This document shows positions 14,301-25,600 of a DNA stretch of 64,000 nt, in pieces (the first letter of the stretch is position 1; the number at the start of each line of letters is the position of its first letter). The stretch is from Tethya wilhelma. Lineage: Eukaryota; Porifera; Demospongiae; Tethyida; Tethyidae. A program made the position numbers and the translations under genes. The stretch is taken from positions 7,158,179-7,222,178 of the forward strand of contig CAXIPT010000001.1 in NCBI GenBank assembly GCA_964030475.1. Direction: 5' to 3'. Below the pieces are notes generated by a model, which was not told where the DNA came from, did not search any database, and saw nothing but the letters and a program-made list of their open reading frames with translations.

Positions 14301-15526
14301 ATTATAATGCAGTGTAGGTTTCCTTACTAGGTGGTTGAATTAGTATAATATGATAAACACAGTTGGCCCATTCTATTGATGTTCTGGAGCTGATGTGTGA
14401 GATGGTAGATACACCAGCTGACTCTAGTGAAAATATACACCCTTGTCCAGGGACAGTTTGACTCGCGCTCGCCGTTCATGTTATGCTGTAATTTGATGCT
14501 TGGTTGGTCCGTATGTGTGTTGTGGCTCAAGTCTATCAATTTTGAATTAATTTGTGGCCATTTGAATGTCAACAGAGGCTAGCTAGCTTGGTGTTGCCAG
14601 CGAGACCATGGTTCGCCTTGGTGATAAGCTTCTCTAACAAACAGAGCCATTAACTGATATCTTATCTTCTTTCAGCAAACTGAAACAATGGAGTAGTGTG
14701 GTGTGGTGAGCAGAAATGGGTTAGCTAACTAGTGTTGATACGGAATTATTGCCAAGACACCTTATCAACCAGAAATTACTTACAAAGGAGATTTAATAGA
14801 GTTATTTTGGTTCACCCAAGCCGTAAAAGATACAGGTGCCAAATTGAGAGAACATCAATATTTTCGGTGCAATGTAGTTGTATAGAGGTCTCTCCCGGCT
14901 ACTGCCACATTTACACTTGTTTGCGCTATCACTGCGGAATGTATTGCCAAAAGTTTTGTTTGCTCTTTATTTTATTTACACGAGAGATTCATAGCCGTGT
15001 GTGTGTCTACGTTTGTGTGCAGTATAACCGTACATGTATCTTGGAAGGGGTATGCACACCATAGCACCTTCACTTAAGTCATAAATGTCTTCTTCAGAGC
15101 AATGGGTGCACCTCCCTGATATCTGATAGTGGTTGTAAAAAGGAAGGTTTCCTAATGCTCCCCAGTGTATGTGTTGCAACATTTCACTAGTTCTAGCTTG
15201 TATTTGTATGTATGCAAAATTATAGCCAAACTAATTATCATGTTGTATTGCTAAGCTGTTGTATGCCCTAACTAGCTCAAAGGGTTGTAGTGATCTCATG
15301 TTTCAGCCATACCTTTGTAGTTAAGTAGTCCTGATTTCATATGTGCTTTGTGGTATGCCGCACAAGTACACACAAGTACATGTATACACTTTCATATCAC
15401 ACCCTTGAAACACTACACGGGCAACAGATACCCAAATCATAGCATGGCTGCACGTATACAGCCACAGTTTCAAACTAATTTGCATACCTCGTCCGCTAAG
15501 TGATCTCCCTCTATTTCCATATACAG

Positions 15527-16422
15527 AGAGAGCATTTCTCATCGAATGGACCGACCCACCAGGATTGGAAGACTACCTGGAGCCCAAGAGCTTCAACTGG
15601 GCCGATCTCAGTCCCATCAAGAAACTAAAGCGTGGGCCCATGCAAGACATCGGTAGCTGGAGGGCCGTGAAAGAAGCGGGGAAGTCGTCACAGTGGTACA
15701 TGAACACAAACTTTTCAACCTTCTTTAAGAATCCCGTTGAAGTTATTCAGGGACATCGGTATGATTTCACGTACGCTGTCCTACGCAATCCGGAGCTGAT
15801 GCCCAAAGCTTACGAGCTTGGGATTGATAGAGTGAAGTGTCGGGTCTGTTGCGCTTGGGACATGCTCTTCAAGATGACGGAGAAATTTGATAAGGAAATG
15901 AAGGAGCTGCTCAAGACGCTGGGGGCTCCTAGTCGACCCATCACAGCCATTCAAGCAAGAACTAAACAAGACGATGTGCAAAAGGCCGTCACGACAGCCG
16001 AAAGTTTTATAAACTGTGCACAACGGGCTGTGAAGGACCTCAAGATAAAGAACTCTGCCCTCATGCCCATCTTCAACAACAGGCTCGTGGTTCATATCAT
16101 TTCAAAGAAATTTGTGCACAATATGAAGACACCAATCAACATAGAAACGGCCACTAGAACCGTACACACTCATCTGGGCAATCTTCCCGCTGACACTGAA
16201 CTGGAGGTGGCCAAAGGAGTACAAGAGAGAACATTCAAAGAGTTCTTTGTGATGCTCAATTCTACCCTCCTGGTCCGAGCTAAAGGCTACCTTGGTTCAT
16301 TAGGTAATGTTGCCGATGCCATTCGAAGACACTATGCAATGTCTGGTAAGGAGAAAATCTACACGTATATTTCTGGAGGATCAGCTTGTGCGTTGTTTGA
16401 AGATAACACAAAGATTGAGTAA
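15527..16422 (+). CDS. Fucosyltransferase-like protein, terminal exon
   Basis: Last exon of a plus-strand gene, encoding about 297 residues and ending in TAA at 16420-16422. It opens after a convincing 3' splice site (pyrimidine-rich stretch ending ATACAG at 15526) in phase 1, starting RAFLIEWTDPPGLEDYLEP. The frame has no in-frame ATG near its start, so the N-terminus lies upstream. The opening segment, the ITAIQARTKQDD segment (about 15943-15978) and the FVMLNSTLLVRAKGYLGSLGNV-like segment near the end (about 16249-16314) appear in the order found in O- and alpha-1,6-fucosyltransferase-like glycosyltransferases. In those enzymes an HxRxGD-type motif binds GDP-fucose. Here that position reads QARTKQ, so the motif is degenerate. 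Such enzymes usually act in the ER or Golgi; the location here is inference. The family call is from pattern memory and could be wrong. The reading frame itself is secure. Confidence 0.55.
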
Positions 16423-19400
16423 TGAATAATAATACTTATGGTTATTTTCATAGGGTAAAATTATATCTATACATTTTACAGTCCTTTTTTTTTTAATCAT
16501 GCTAGCGTTCACTGCACGTATACTGCTCTGTCATTTCCTTGTCGCTTTAATAATGTTAATAATGTTATTATTACAGTAATATTATTTAAATTTTCTTTCT
16601 GTCACCACATACCTTGCTGACACCACTATTATTATCAAAATTAATAACTTAGCCAGCCATTGAATTACTATATCAGTCTACATGTAACCTAACTATGCCT
16701 TGCTGACTCTACAGACTCGATGCTTGACCTTTTTGTTTCAAGTGAGTCCTGATACTGAAGATCACCCTACAAGCACATCTGGCCTCCTATAGCCACTTGT
16801 CTCTCGTCTGCTGAAAGTGAGAATGTGTTGTTTGTGTCTGTGTGCTCTGGGACTACCAACATCCTGTACAGCCCAGTACTGACACGATGGTATTGCCTTT
16901 CCGAGTGGTAAGACAATGATTATTGGATCAAAGGCAACATGGTATCCTATGTTTGACATGTGAGCCTCGAAACAACGTCCATCCTAGACTGGCTGGCTGC
17001 TTGCAAGGGGATTGCATGCTGGGATATCAATGTGTGATATATGTATACACTGTGTAGGGTGTATTTTTTAAACATAGTGTGGCTGTATGTGGTGACTTCA
17101 GGAGGACGCGAGCTGTTCTGCTGCAAGAATTTGGAATTGCTTTGATTGTGAATATTAGAAGTATAGTTGTTACTTCAGCTATGCACACAAACAGGTCACC
17201 TGAGGTCAAGAGCATGCAAGAGTCACAATATAGCCCTCTTCTGTGCATGTGTATGTGTTTATGGAGGGATAGTATACATGTAATGCATCTGAGACAGCTA
17301 GGATCTATTGTTTGTTGGGAGCTAGGTGATTATGTTAATGTGGGGATTTCATATGATATGATAATTTAATATACAATGCAAGTCTACATCATGACATAAT
17401 CATGCACTTCTGTAGTCATGTGCATGTTGAAGACTTAGGTCTCAACCATACATGGAAGAATTTTTTGTCATCACCACAATTGATTAATTATTCACAGAGG
17501 AAGTGGTCATTTTTTCAGGAAGTAGCAATTTCTGAACCAGCACTAGTGGAATAATGAACCTTCACTTTTTAACAATTGAACTTTCTTTTTTATGACCCCA
17601 ATATGGTCATCCTTGTGGTGATCTGTGAGGTTATTTCCATTGACACCTTGTAACAGCACATGATCAAACTTGAACACACTAATGCTAGAACACAGAGTCA
17701 ACACACCCCATGACTGCATGCATGCATTGATTATTGAATTAAAGACTACATTGTCATTAATGTTTAGACTATTATGGTTCTGATATAGGAGGTTCGTTCC
17801 TTATGGAATTGCAAGATGCGTGGTCACATGATCCTGGTGACCTATGTCATGCATTAAATTTTATTTACATTATTATGATGAAGATTGTACGTGGCAACTG
17901 ATGATTATATAAATGTGAATAATAATAATATCACTTGTGGCCTTTTGAAGAAATGTCTAACCATCCATTATTATGCTCCATCAGGTTAGATGTATGCTCA
18001 CAATGTTGTTAAGGTGAGCATTGACCATTCTTAATTGTACATGCAGCCATTGAATTGCTAGACTAAAAAGTATGCATACCGGAAACAATTGCCTCATGCT
18101 TGCTTGTTTAACTGTGCAAATATTATCATGCTACGTGCATGCCATATGATTGGTTTTTGTACATATAAGTTGACTATTGGCTGTGGTAGACATGGGACAT
18201 AGTCTTGCAAATTATTGTCCAAGACTCAGTGAATTTACTAAAATTATTGTGATGCACACACGCACGCAGAGTTTGTGTGCTGTGTGTGTGCAAGTTGTGT
18301 GCTCATTGGGAGGACAAATAACCTAATTTACACTAAATGAAGTGACTAGTGTCTCAATAAAAGTTGCATGTGCTGTACCAGTTACTGAGTAATTGTGTGA
18401 CAACATTGACCCAAACACTTCAAAGCCAGTGGCTAAACAAATTACTCTTGCAGTGCACCCAAACAGAGAGACGGGCCTTGTCTATTTTAGACCACAGTTT
18501 TTGGCTGGCCCAACATTGGTCAGGAGCTGAGTATAAGAAAATTTGTAGCACAACAGATAGTCTTTTGTGGCTGTATACATAATGTTAGAACATACACTAT
18601 TTGTGTTGATGGTGTGCAAGTGTCAAACCCTATTACTCTCTCCTACACAGAAGATTAAGATTATTCAAAATGCCATGAATGTACATACACAAAATCATCA
18701 CATTACTGACCATCCCACATGTGTGCACACTGGCATATTAGTCAAGCTATTAAAACATGTATAACCACATGCAGCATTCTGGGCCAATACAGTTGAGACT
18801 ATGTATCTCATTACATGTGTTGCCATAAATAGCAGTTGCTGCATTTGTCAATTCACCGACAGAGACAGTTTGACGGCAACCATGAGTGGTAGGCTTTGAC
18901 AGCCTCACCAGTTATTAATGACATCATGACTCCCACACACACTTAACTTAATATGCAGTAATAATGCACAGTCATAGAGAGCACAACAAAAGGCAGTATA
19001 GAAACATCGACTAATAGCCAGGCTGTGCTTTCATCTTAATTTCCATCTATGCATGCATACTGAAGATGAAAGGATCCCCGATTATTATATGTACGCCAAA
19101 ATTTCTCTCAAAGATTTCAGATTTGTTCGAAACTTTTTTCTTGGTGATTTTCAATGTTGGAATTAACACACAAGTACACACAATAGAGAAGAAAGAAGAT
19201 GGTATACACTAATAACTAACCTTAACTAAAATTAATAGATGTAGAGTTAAGAGTAAGTAAAAAGTAACATAACCTTAAATTAAAGTACATTTAGTTTACA
19301 CAAAAATTAACACCTGCGTAAGCAAAAATCATAAGTGCCAGCACTGAAAAAATTTGCTTCAGCTATACTATAATCGTACAGTAAAACTACTAATAATTAC

Positions 19401-19623
19401 ACTAGATACTTAAAATTATTTAACTTAACATAAATCATTAATAATTACAGAAGAAAGAAAGAAAAGATTGTTGTGATAGATTTGTCATTGAATACCTGTC
19501 GATAAAAAAAATAATTGTGACTCAAAGTCTCCTGCCGAGCTCACAGTGAATTTAACGAAGCTGTGAGTGTTTTGCTATTGAATCAGTTCTGTACGTAATA
19601 TACGTATGTAAGTCGTTCAATGG
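16423..19623. other. Intergenic, no gene seen
   Basis: About 3.2 kb, AT-rich, with many homopolymer and AT-dinucleotide stretches. The open frames here are short and without recognisable motifs. The part nearest 19.2-19.6 kb is the 3' flank of the first kinase gene. Confidence 0.6.
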
Positions 19624-20661
19624 TTAGTATGCTGTAACAGGTGTTAAGTGAAGGTTTGTTGATGTAGTTGGGAAATAGTAATCAGCACTGAGTCCACATT
19701 GATGAGATGATTCAACATCATGCTCTGAGAAGTCGTTTAAGAGATGCTGGTAAATGCTAACTTCACAGAAACTATCGCTTAGCGGGATGTTTGTATCGAT
19801 AAACCAAGAGTCATTTAGGTATTTGTAGATCTCCTTAACTTCACAGCGATCACGAGGATCCATGGCTAGGAGCTTGTTGAAGAGAGAGAGAAGACGGGGT
19901 GAGAAATTTTGCCACATTCGAGGCGGCTTGATGATAACGCCATTCTGCCACTGAACAAACTCGTAGTAGTTGGGATCGCTCAAGGTTGCTTGCTCCCAAG
20001 GAAAGCTTCCTGTCAGCATACAGAAGAGGAGAACACCAACGGACCACACGTCACAAGATGGCTCGGCAAAGAATCCACTCTCATCGGAAGCATTACATAT
20101 CTCAGGTGGAGTGTAAGGAATACTGCCACAGACTTTTGGAACGTGTGTACCTGTTCTTAGAGTCATCCCAAAATCAATCAGCTGCACGAAAGACCCCTCT
20201 TTGTCTCCAAGTACGATATTCTCTGGCTTTAGATCACGATGTACTAGTTTCTTGCTGTGCATACAGTCAACAGCCTTGGCAATCTGGTAGATGTATCTTC
20301 TTACTCTTGGTTCAGGAAGGCCAACTTCTGGCTCAATAGCATCAAATAGATCCCCACCAGGTGCAAAGTCTTGTACCATCACATAGGTGGTTTTGGTCTC
20401 ATAGGCTGTGTCATGGGTAGTGATGATGTTGGGGTGTTTGGAAAGATGCTTGCTGTATTTGAGTTCTTTCTTGAATTCAGCGCGGGTTGTAGTGTTCTTG
20501 TTGATAGCCTTGATTGCAACCTTCTTTCCATTTGTCTTGTCTTTTGCAATCCAGGCGGTACCGTATGTTCCCTTGCCTGCTTGTCTGATGAAAGTAAAGC
20601 GCTCATCTAGGCTACTCTGTTGGTCGCGGCTGCTAGAGGAGGTAGCAAAATCGTCTGCCAT
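19624..20661 (-). CDS. SBK-like serine/threonine kinase, copy 1
   Basis: A single open frame of 345 residues, intronless, starting with ATG at 20661. It carries a full protein kinase domain. The glycine loop GKGTYG is at residues 29-34, the ATP-anchoring lysine of VAIK at 51, and the catalytic loop reads HRDLKPEN. DFG is followed by MTLRTGTHV, then PYTPPE stands where kinases usually have APE. The pattern DFGMT...V.GSIPYTPPEIC, and later LTGSFPWE...FVQW, matches the SBK (SH3-binding kinase) group. Such kinases phosphorylate Ser/Thr; the substrates here are unknown. It differs from the other copies by a longer Ser-rich N-terminus and ends in PVTAY. A TATA-like box lies 102 bp upstream. Kinase identity is near certain; SBK assignment is good. 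Confidence 0.9.
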   Translation of the reverse strand: MADDFATSSSSRDQQSSLDERFTFIRQAGKGTYGTAWIAKDKTNGKKVAIKAINKNTTTRAEFKKELKYSKHLSKHPNIITTHDTAYETKTTYVMVQDFAPGGDLFDAIEPEVGLPEPRVRRYIYQIAKAVDCMHSKKLVHRDLKPENIVLGDKEGSFVQLIDFGMTLRTGTHVPKVCGSIPYTPPEICNASDESGFFAEPSCDVWSVGVLLFCMLTGSFPWEQATLSDPNYYEFVQWQNGVIIKPPRMWQNFSPRLLSLFNKLLAMDPRDRCEVKEIYKYLNDSWFIDTNIPLSDSFCEVSIYQHLLNDFSEHDVESSHQCGLSADYYFPTTSTNLHLTPVTAY

Positions 20662-20762
20662 TTTTGTAGAAAAGAGATGAACTGTTGAGGATTTTGTTTA
20701 GACCTCTAAACAGGCACTACTGATTAGTTTCGCAAAATTAATCTTCCGACTGCACCCATGAG

Positions 20763-20770
20763 CTTTTATA
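20763..20770 (-). promoter_or_regulatory. TATA-like box of kinase copy 1
   Basis: In gene orientation the sequence reads TATAAAAG, 102 bp before the ATG at 20661. The same element stands at a similar distance in the other intact copies. A CACGTG E-box-like site follows further upstream near 20789. Confidence 0.6.
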
Positions 20771-21219
20771 CTCGTTTGCCAACACCCACGTGTCTACGGC
20801 TTCTTGCCAATTAGCGCTCCATTAAGTGCATACCAATGTCTAAAGAGTAAAGTCATTGTCCCTTGTGGTAAATATTTACAAAGGCTATTGCATGCAATGG
20901 CTGTAATGGGACCAAGCAAGTTGCACAAAATCTCTAGGACAGTATGGCATATTCTTTAACGATTCGTACCAACAACGATTCGTACCAACAACGTACCAAC
21001 TTGAAGAGTTATCAGATAACCTTGTACATTCAGCTCATGAAAAGTGAATGCACTATGCATGGAACTTATAGCTATAGGTACCGTAATGGCACAATCAAAC
21101 CATGTGTGCATACATTATTACCTCCATAAATGCATAATAGTATTACTTGCAATTGACTGTTAGTGTTAGTTTCAGCTACTGATTAATAATTTTAGCAAGC
21201 TATTGATTAATATTATTGC
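20771..21219. other. Intergenic spacer between kinase copies 1 and 2
   Basis: Upstream flank of kinase copy 1. It has a short direct duplication (ACGATTCGTACCAACA, near 20960-20995) and no gene that I can see. Confidence 0.6.
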
Positions 21220-21759
21220 CAGAAATTCCTGCAAGCAGCAATGCTGTCAAGGATTCACTAAGCAGACTACCTTCCAATCTAATATGCTACTGGTCACTGA
21301 AGAAAAAGACCAGAATGAACTATAGCAATTTTTAGGCAGTGAGAGATGCCAGAAGTACCAGAATGAACTATTAATTTTATATGCAGTGAGAGGTATACCA
21401 TACAAGAGCCGACTCTGATCATGAGCATGCAACGTTGTTATATTTTGTAGATTAGCATATTCAGTTTTTGTTTTAAGAATTTCTTTTGATTTTGCAGAGA
21501 GCAATACAATAAATAAGTACATAAATTAAAACCTGAATATGTGAATAAAAATATTACCTGTGATTCAGTTTAAGTGATCATAAAAATTATTTGACAACAA
21601 CCTGAATAAAAATAATAGTGATTGCACACAGCACAAACCACATAAAATTGATAGTTCATTCTGGTCTTTTTCTTCAGTGACCAGTAGCACATTAGATTGG
21701 AAGGTAGTCTGAGCTGCTTAGCGAATCCTTGACAGCACTGCTGTATGCAGGAATTTCTG
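21220..21759. repeat. Long inverted repeat at the 3' flank of kinase copy 2
   Basis: The left arm at 21220-21323 and right arm at 21651-21759 are reverse complements, with a few substitutions and a small insertion in the right arm near 21711. The spacer is 327 bp. Within the left arm and spacer a stretch of roughly 55 bp is also directly repeated (21308-21338 and 21358-21392 share ACCAGAATGAACTAT and GCAGTGAGAG). The right arm ends 19 bp from the stop codon of kinase copy 2, so a transcript reading through could fold into a hairpin. It could be a foldback transposon or a local inverted duplication; no target duplication was found. Confidence 0.75.
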
Positions 21760-21777
21760 AACTGATTTCGTGTTCAT

Positions 21778-22728
21778 TTAGAATGCTGTAACTGGATGCT
21801 GGTAGTGGTTCTGACTGAAGATGTGCTGGTCACTGACAAGACTGTAGAAGATGTCTCCACACAATTCTTCTTCATCAAAGTGGAAGGTTGAGCGGACAAA
21901 CCAGGGATCCTTGATGTGCTGAAGCACCTCCTTCATTTCACAACGCTCACGAGGATCCATGGCAAGGAGTTTGTTAAAGAGAGAGAGAAGACTTGGGGAG
22001 AATTTCCTCCACATGCGTGGTGGCTTGGCAATGATGCCACTTTGCCATTGTACAAACTCGTAGTAGTTGGGATCGCTCAAGGTTGCTTGCTCCCAAGGAA
22101 AGCTTCCGGTCAGCATGCAGAAGAGGAGTATGCCTACAGACCACACGTCACAAGATGGGTCAACATAGAATCCAACGTCGTCTGAAGCACTGCAAATCTC
22201 GGGAGGAGTGTAGGGAATGCTGCCACAAACTCTTGGCACATGAGTGCCGTTCTTGAGAGTCATTCCAAAATCGATCAGTTGTACGAAAGAGCCTTCTTTG
22301 TCTCCAAGTACAATGTTCTCGGGTTTGATATCACGATGTACAAGACCCTTGCTGTGGATGTACTGAACAGCCTTGGTTATCTGACTGAGGTAGAGTTTTG
22401 CTTTAGATTCTTCTAGACCAACTTCTGGCTCAATAGCATCAAAGAGATCACCACCTGGTGCGAAATCTTGTACCATAACGTATGAGGTTCTTGTCTCATA
22501 GGCTGTGTCATGAGTTGTGATGATATTTGAATGCTTGGAAAGATGCTTGCTGTATTTGAGTTCTCTCTTGAAGTCAGCTCTACTTGTGTTGTTCTTTTCC
22601 ATGGCCTTGATGGCAACAGTCTGACCAGTTTGGTTGTCTTCTGCAATCCAAGTAGTACCATAGGTACCTTTGCCTGCTTGTTTGATGAAAGTGTATCTTT
22701 CATCTAGGCTTGCTGAATCAACTGCCAT
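21778..22728 (-). CDS. SBK-like serine/threonine kinase, copy 2
   Basis: An intact 316-residue single-exon frame with ATG at 22728. Catalytic features are complete: GKGTYG at 19-24, VAIK lysine 41, helix-C glutamate 56 within KRELKYSK, HRD aspartate 133 in HRDIKPEN, and DFG at 153-155 followed by MTLKNGTHVPRVCGSIPYTPPE. The C-lobe has the CDVWSVGILLFCMLTG signature. The end is PVTAF. It is nearly identical to the truncated copy at 23742-24541, including about 260 bp of promoter, so the two arose by recent duplication. Its 3' flank borders a long inverted repeat. A TATA-like box lies 93 bp upstream. Substrate and pathway cannot be told from sequence. Confidence 0.92.
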   Translation of the reverse strand: MAVDSASLDERYTFIKQAGKGTYGTTWIAEDNQTGQTVAIKAMEKNNTSRADFKRELKYSKHLSKHSNIITTHDTAYETRTSYVMVQDFAPGGDLFDAIEPEVGLEESKAKLYLSQITKAVQYIHSKGLVHRDIKPENIVLGDKEGSFVQLIDFGMTLKNGTHVPRVCGSIPYTPPEICSASDDVGFYVDPSCDVWSVGILLFCMLTGSFPWEQATLSDPNYYEFVQWQSGIIAKPPRMWRKFSPSLLSLFNKLLAMDPRERCEMKEVLQHIKDPWFVRSTFHFDEEELCGDIFYSLVSDQHIFSQNHYQHPVTAF

Positions 22729-22820
22729 TGTGAATGTTAGGAAGTTTCTCTTTTTTTTTTCAAGAGTCGAATATAGAAGTTCGCTTTGTTAATGCTAGCT
22801 CTTCACAGAGTTTGAGGCTG

Positions 22821-22828
22821 CTTTTATA
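22821..22828 (-). promoter_or_regulatory. TATA-like box of kinase copy 2
   Basis: Reads TATAAAAG in gene orientation, 93 bp before the ATG. About 30 bp further upstream is an ETS-type CGGAAGT core (plus-strand ACTTCCG near 22859), also present before copies 3 and 7, followed by an ACGTC half-site. Confidence 0.6.
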
Positions 22829-23009
22829 GTCAAAACTCGAACGTGGGTGGACTCGTCTACTTCCGTCTAGGACGTCTCATGTCTGCAATTTAGTGGTAAA
22901 GGAGAGGATGTTAAAAAAAACCCACCCTGTAGTGAATATTGGTGACCCTGAACGTGTACCTTAGTACGCTGGACACTTCAAACCGTAAAGGTTAGCAGCC
23001 TACTAAGCT

Positions 23010-23741
23010 TATCTGCATGCAGTTAAATTGTAACTCTAACCTGGCAAATAAAATTCCCCATCCTCTACTGTAGGTGCAGTTTATTACTGAGAAACTCATG
23101 CAAGGTGACTGACTACTCAATCAGTATGCATGTACAATAATTTCTATATCCCACACAATGTGACAGTCATGATCTGTACTCGCATCTCCTTCTTCAAGTA
23201 CCTCACTACTGTCACTAGTAGTAGAAGCAAAGCAATATCAGTAATAATGAAGTTGATATAATTTATTATAGTCACCTATATAGCAAACTATTGAACTTCA
23301 TTTGGCACTAGTATGACTTACAACTATTGCTATAACGTACAACTTTTCTCTATGCAAGTCCTTGGTGGAGTACTACTGGGCTGTTTCAGAACCCCTCATG
23401 CACTTGTTTGTTAAAATTGAGTTTAGTTGAAAACTAAAATAATTTATTATAATATTGTTACATAGAAAAAAAGTTATTTAAAGTGATGAACATAATAAAA
23501 AATTATCAGCAACTGACAACACGCAAAATGAGAACAGAGATAAAACAAGTGATGATTAATTACTATAGTTCCATTGATATTCCCCTTGACTTATGGATTG
23601 AGATGATTGAAGTTGTACAGCATAAGATAACTCAATCCAAAATTGCTTGATTTGAAGCGGAACCTCAGAGTGTTGGTATGGTTACCACATAAGTCTAGCA
23701 GCATGACTCATTGAAATAGTCTGAATTGATCTCGTGTTCAT
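23010..23741. other. Intergenic spacer between kinase copies 2 and 3
   Basis: AT-rich, without a supportable gene. The last 20 bp or so match the 3' flank of kinase copy 2. Confidence 0.6.
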
Positions 23742-24541
23742 TTAGAATGCTGTGACTGGATGCTGGTAGTGGCTCTGACTGAAGATGTGTTGGTCACTGA
23801 CAAGACTGTAAAATATGTCTCCACACAATTCTTCTTCATCAAAGTGGAAGGTTGAACGGATGAACCAGGGATCCTTGAGGTGCTGAAGCACCTCCTTCAT
23901 TTCACAACGCTCACGAGGATCCATGGCAAGGAGTTTGTTAAAGAGAGAGAGAAGACTTGGGGAGAATTTCCTCCACATGCGTGGTGGCTTGGCAATGATG
24001 CCACTTTGCCATTGTACAAACTCGTAGTAGTTGGGATCGCTCAAGGTTGCTTGCTCCCAAGGAAAGCTTCCGGTCAGCATGCAGAAGAGGAGTATGCCTA
24101 CAGACCACACATCACAAGATGGGTCAACATAGAATCCAATGTCATCTGAAGCACTGCAAATCTCGGGAGGAGTGTAGGGAATGCTGCCACAAACTCTTGG
24201 CACATGAGTGCCATTCTTGAGGGTCATTCCAAAATCGATCAGTTGTACGAAAGAGCCTTCTTTGTCTCCAAGTACAATGTTCTCTGGTTTGATATCACGA
24301 ATCTTGTCTCATATGCTGTGTCATGAGTTGTGATGATATTTGAATGCTTGGAAAGATGCTTGCTGTATTTGAGTTCTCTCTTGAAGTCAGCTCTACTTGT
24401 GTTGTTCTTTTCCATGGCCTTGATGGCAACAGTCTGACCAGTTTGGTTGTCTTCTGCAATCCAAGTAGTACCATAGGTACCTTTGCCTGCTTGTTTGATG
24501 AAAGTGTATCTTTCATCTAGGCTTGCTGAATCAACTGCCAT
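23742..24541 (-). pseudogene. SBK-like kinase copy 3, internal 151-bp deletion
   Basis: This copy is almost identical to copy 2 but is 800 bp instead of 951. A single deletion at 24300/24301 removes the hinge, helices D and E and the histidine of HRD. The removed part corresponds to copy-2 positions of about 22337-22487. Because 151 is not a multiple of three, the frame shifts. The N-terminal frame reads normally through HDTAYETR, then continues about 20 residues of unrelated sequence to a stop. The C-lobe, from DFGMT to PVTAF, is intact in its own frame. The promoter and TATA-like box (24633-24640) are retained, so the locus could still be transcribed, but no active kinase can be made. Confidence 0.9.
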
Positions 24542-24632
24542 TGTGAATGTTAGGAAGTTTCTCTTTTTTTTTCAAGAGTCGAATATAGAAGTTCGCTTTG
24601 TTAATGCTAGCTCTTCACAGAGTTTGAGGCTG

Positions 24633-24640
24633 CTTTTATA
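24633..24640 (-). promoter_or_regulatory. TATA-like box of kinase pseudogene copy 3
   Basis: Same TATAAAAG element and flanks as copy 2, 92 bp before the ATG at 24541. Confidence 0.55.
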
Positions 24641-25236
24641 GTCAAAACTCGAACGTGGGTGGACTCGTCTACTTCCGTCTAGGACGTCTCATGTCTGCAA
24701 TTTAGTGGTAAAGGAGAGGATGTTAAAAAAAACCACCCTGTAGTGAATATTGGTGACCCTGGACGTAGTAAGCTGGACACTTCAAACCGTAAAGGTTAGC
24801 AGCCTCAAAATTTAATTTAGCCCCCTGCAGCTAAGGAAGTGTGCCTGTTGGTTGTATGCACAGGAGACATGCAATCAATATTCATCGTAAAGCCCAAGTG
24901 GACACGTGTACACAAAGGAATATACAAATAAAAAGGACATAGGCACCGAGTACTCAAAGACATACATGTACATTGCAACAACTGAGAGGACAACCTCACT
25001 GCTGGGTGAGATAAAAGACTTGAAAGTAAAACAGAACTTGACTGTAAAATCTAACTCAGTAACAGCTATGCAGGAAACTAGCTAGCGCGTGCGTGCGCGC
25101 GTATGCACGCAGCACCATTATAGTCATGATCATGACAAGTAGGTAAAGGCATAGATATGGTAAAGGGTAGTACATGGGCACACAACTATGATTGTACCAC
25201 TGCTTGATGCATGTCATCTGTATGCATGCATGACAG

Positions 25237-25239
<3 letters not shown>

Positions 25240-25290
<51 letters not shown>
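25240..25290. repeat. (TG)n microsatellite
   Basis: Dinucleotide run of about 50 bases. Confidence 0.95.
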
Positions 25291-25293
<3 letters not shown>

Positions 25294-25320
25294 CATTGCC
25301 TAGCAATCAAAGTATTTTAT

Positions 25321-25365
25321 TAGTCTTGCGGGCCAGACGTCCGAGAGGTCTGGCCCAAAAGACTA
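25321..25365. mobile_element. Short TAG...CTA foldback element (MITE-like)
   Basis: This 45-bp sequence begins TAGTCTTGCGGGCCAGAC and ends with the near-perfect reverse complement GTCTGGCCCAAAAGACTA. Its termini resemble the 33748-33803 element (TAGTCTCGCTAGCCAGAC). Flanking sequence shows at best a decayed 9-bp duplication, so this is an older insertion or a partial copy. Confidence 0.55.
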
Positions 25366-25540
25366 AATATTTATACCAGTTACTGGATGGGTGGAGGTGA
25401 CAATAGAGTAGCTAGGGGTCACAGGCCCTGAGGGGGTGTACTGATGGCAAGCAAAATAGTTGCATGCCCTTAAGTGTGCCGCATGTACTACTACTTGACC
25501 ATGCATCAAGTGCCCTCCACTTGAGGGTCATGCAACTATA

Positions 25541-25600
<60 letters not shown>
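25541..25600. repeat. (TG)n microsatellite
   Basis: Dinucleotide run of about 58 bases. Confidence 0.95.

Larger units (their letters stand above)
2328..15526. other. Gene-poor region with microsatellites
   Basis: About 13 kb without a supportable gene. It holds several dinucleotide repeats (listed separately), a CCAA tetranucleotide run near 11811-11835 and many short open frames without recognisable motifs. It may contain introns and upstream exons of the fucosyltransferase-like gene whose last exon starts at 15527, but I found no exon encoding the expected GLGN-type motif. Confidence 0.5.
21760..23009. repeat. Duplicated kinase unit, first copy (partner 23722-24806)
   Basis: The kinase frame, its short 3' flank and its promoter recur almost unchanged at 23722-24806. 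Homology on the upstream side is clear to the shared stretch ACTTCAAACCGTAAAGG (here at about 22977, there at about 24779). The only large difference is the 151-bp deletion in the second copy, plus a short indel near 22960. Confidence 0.85.

Noticed and set aside
15546..15560. ATG at 15546 as a start for the fucosyltransferase-like frame
   Set aside because: It is out of frame with the conserved reading frame, which continues upstream to a good 3' splice site at 15526.
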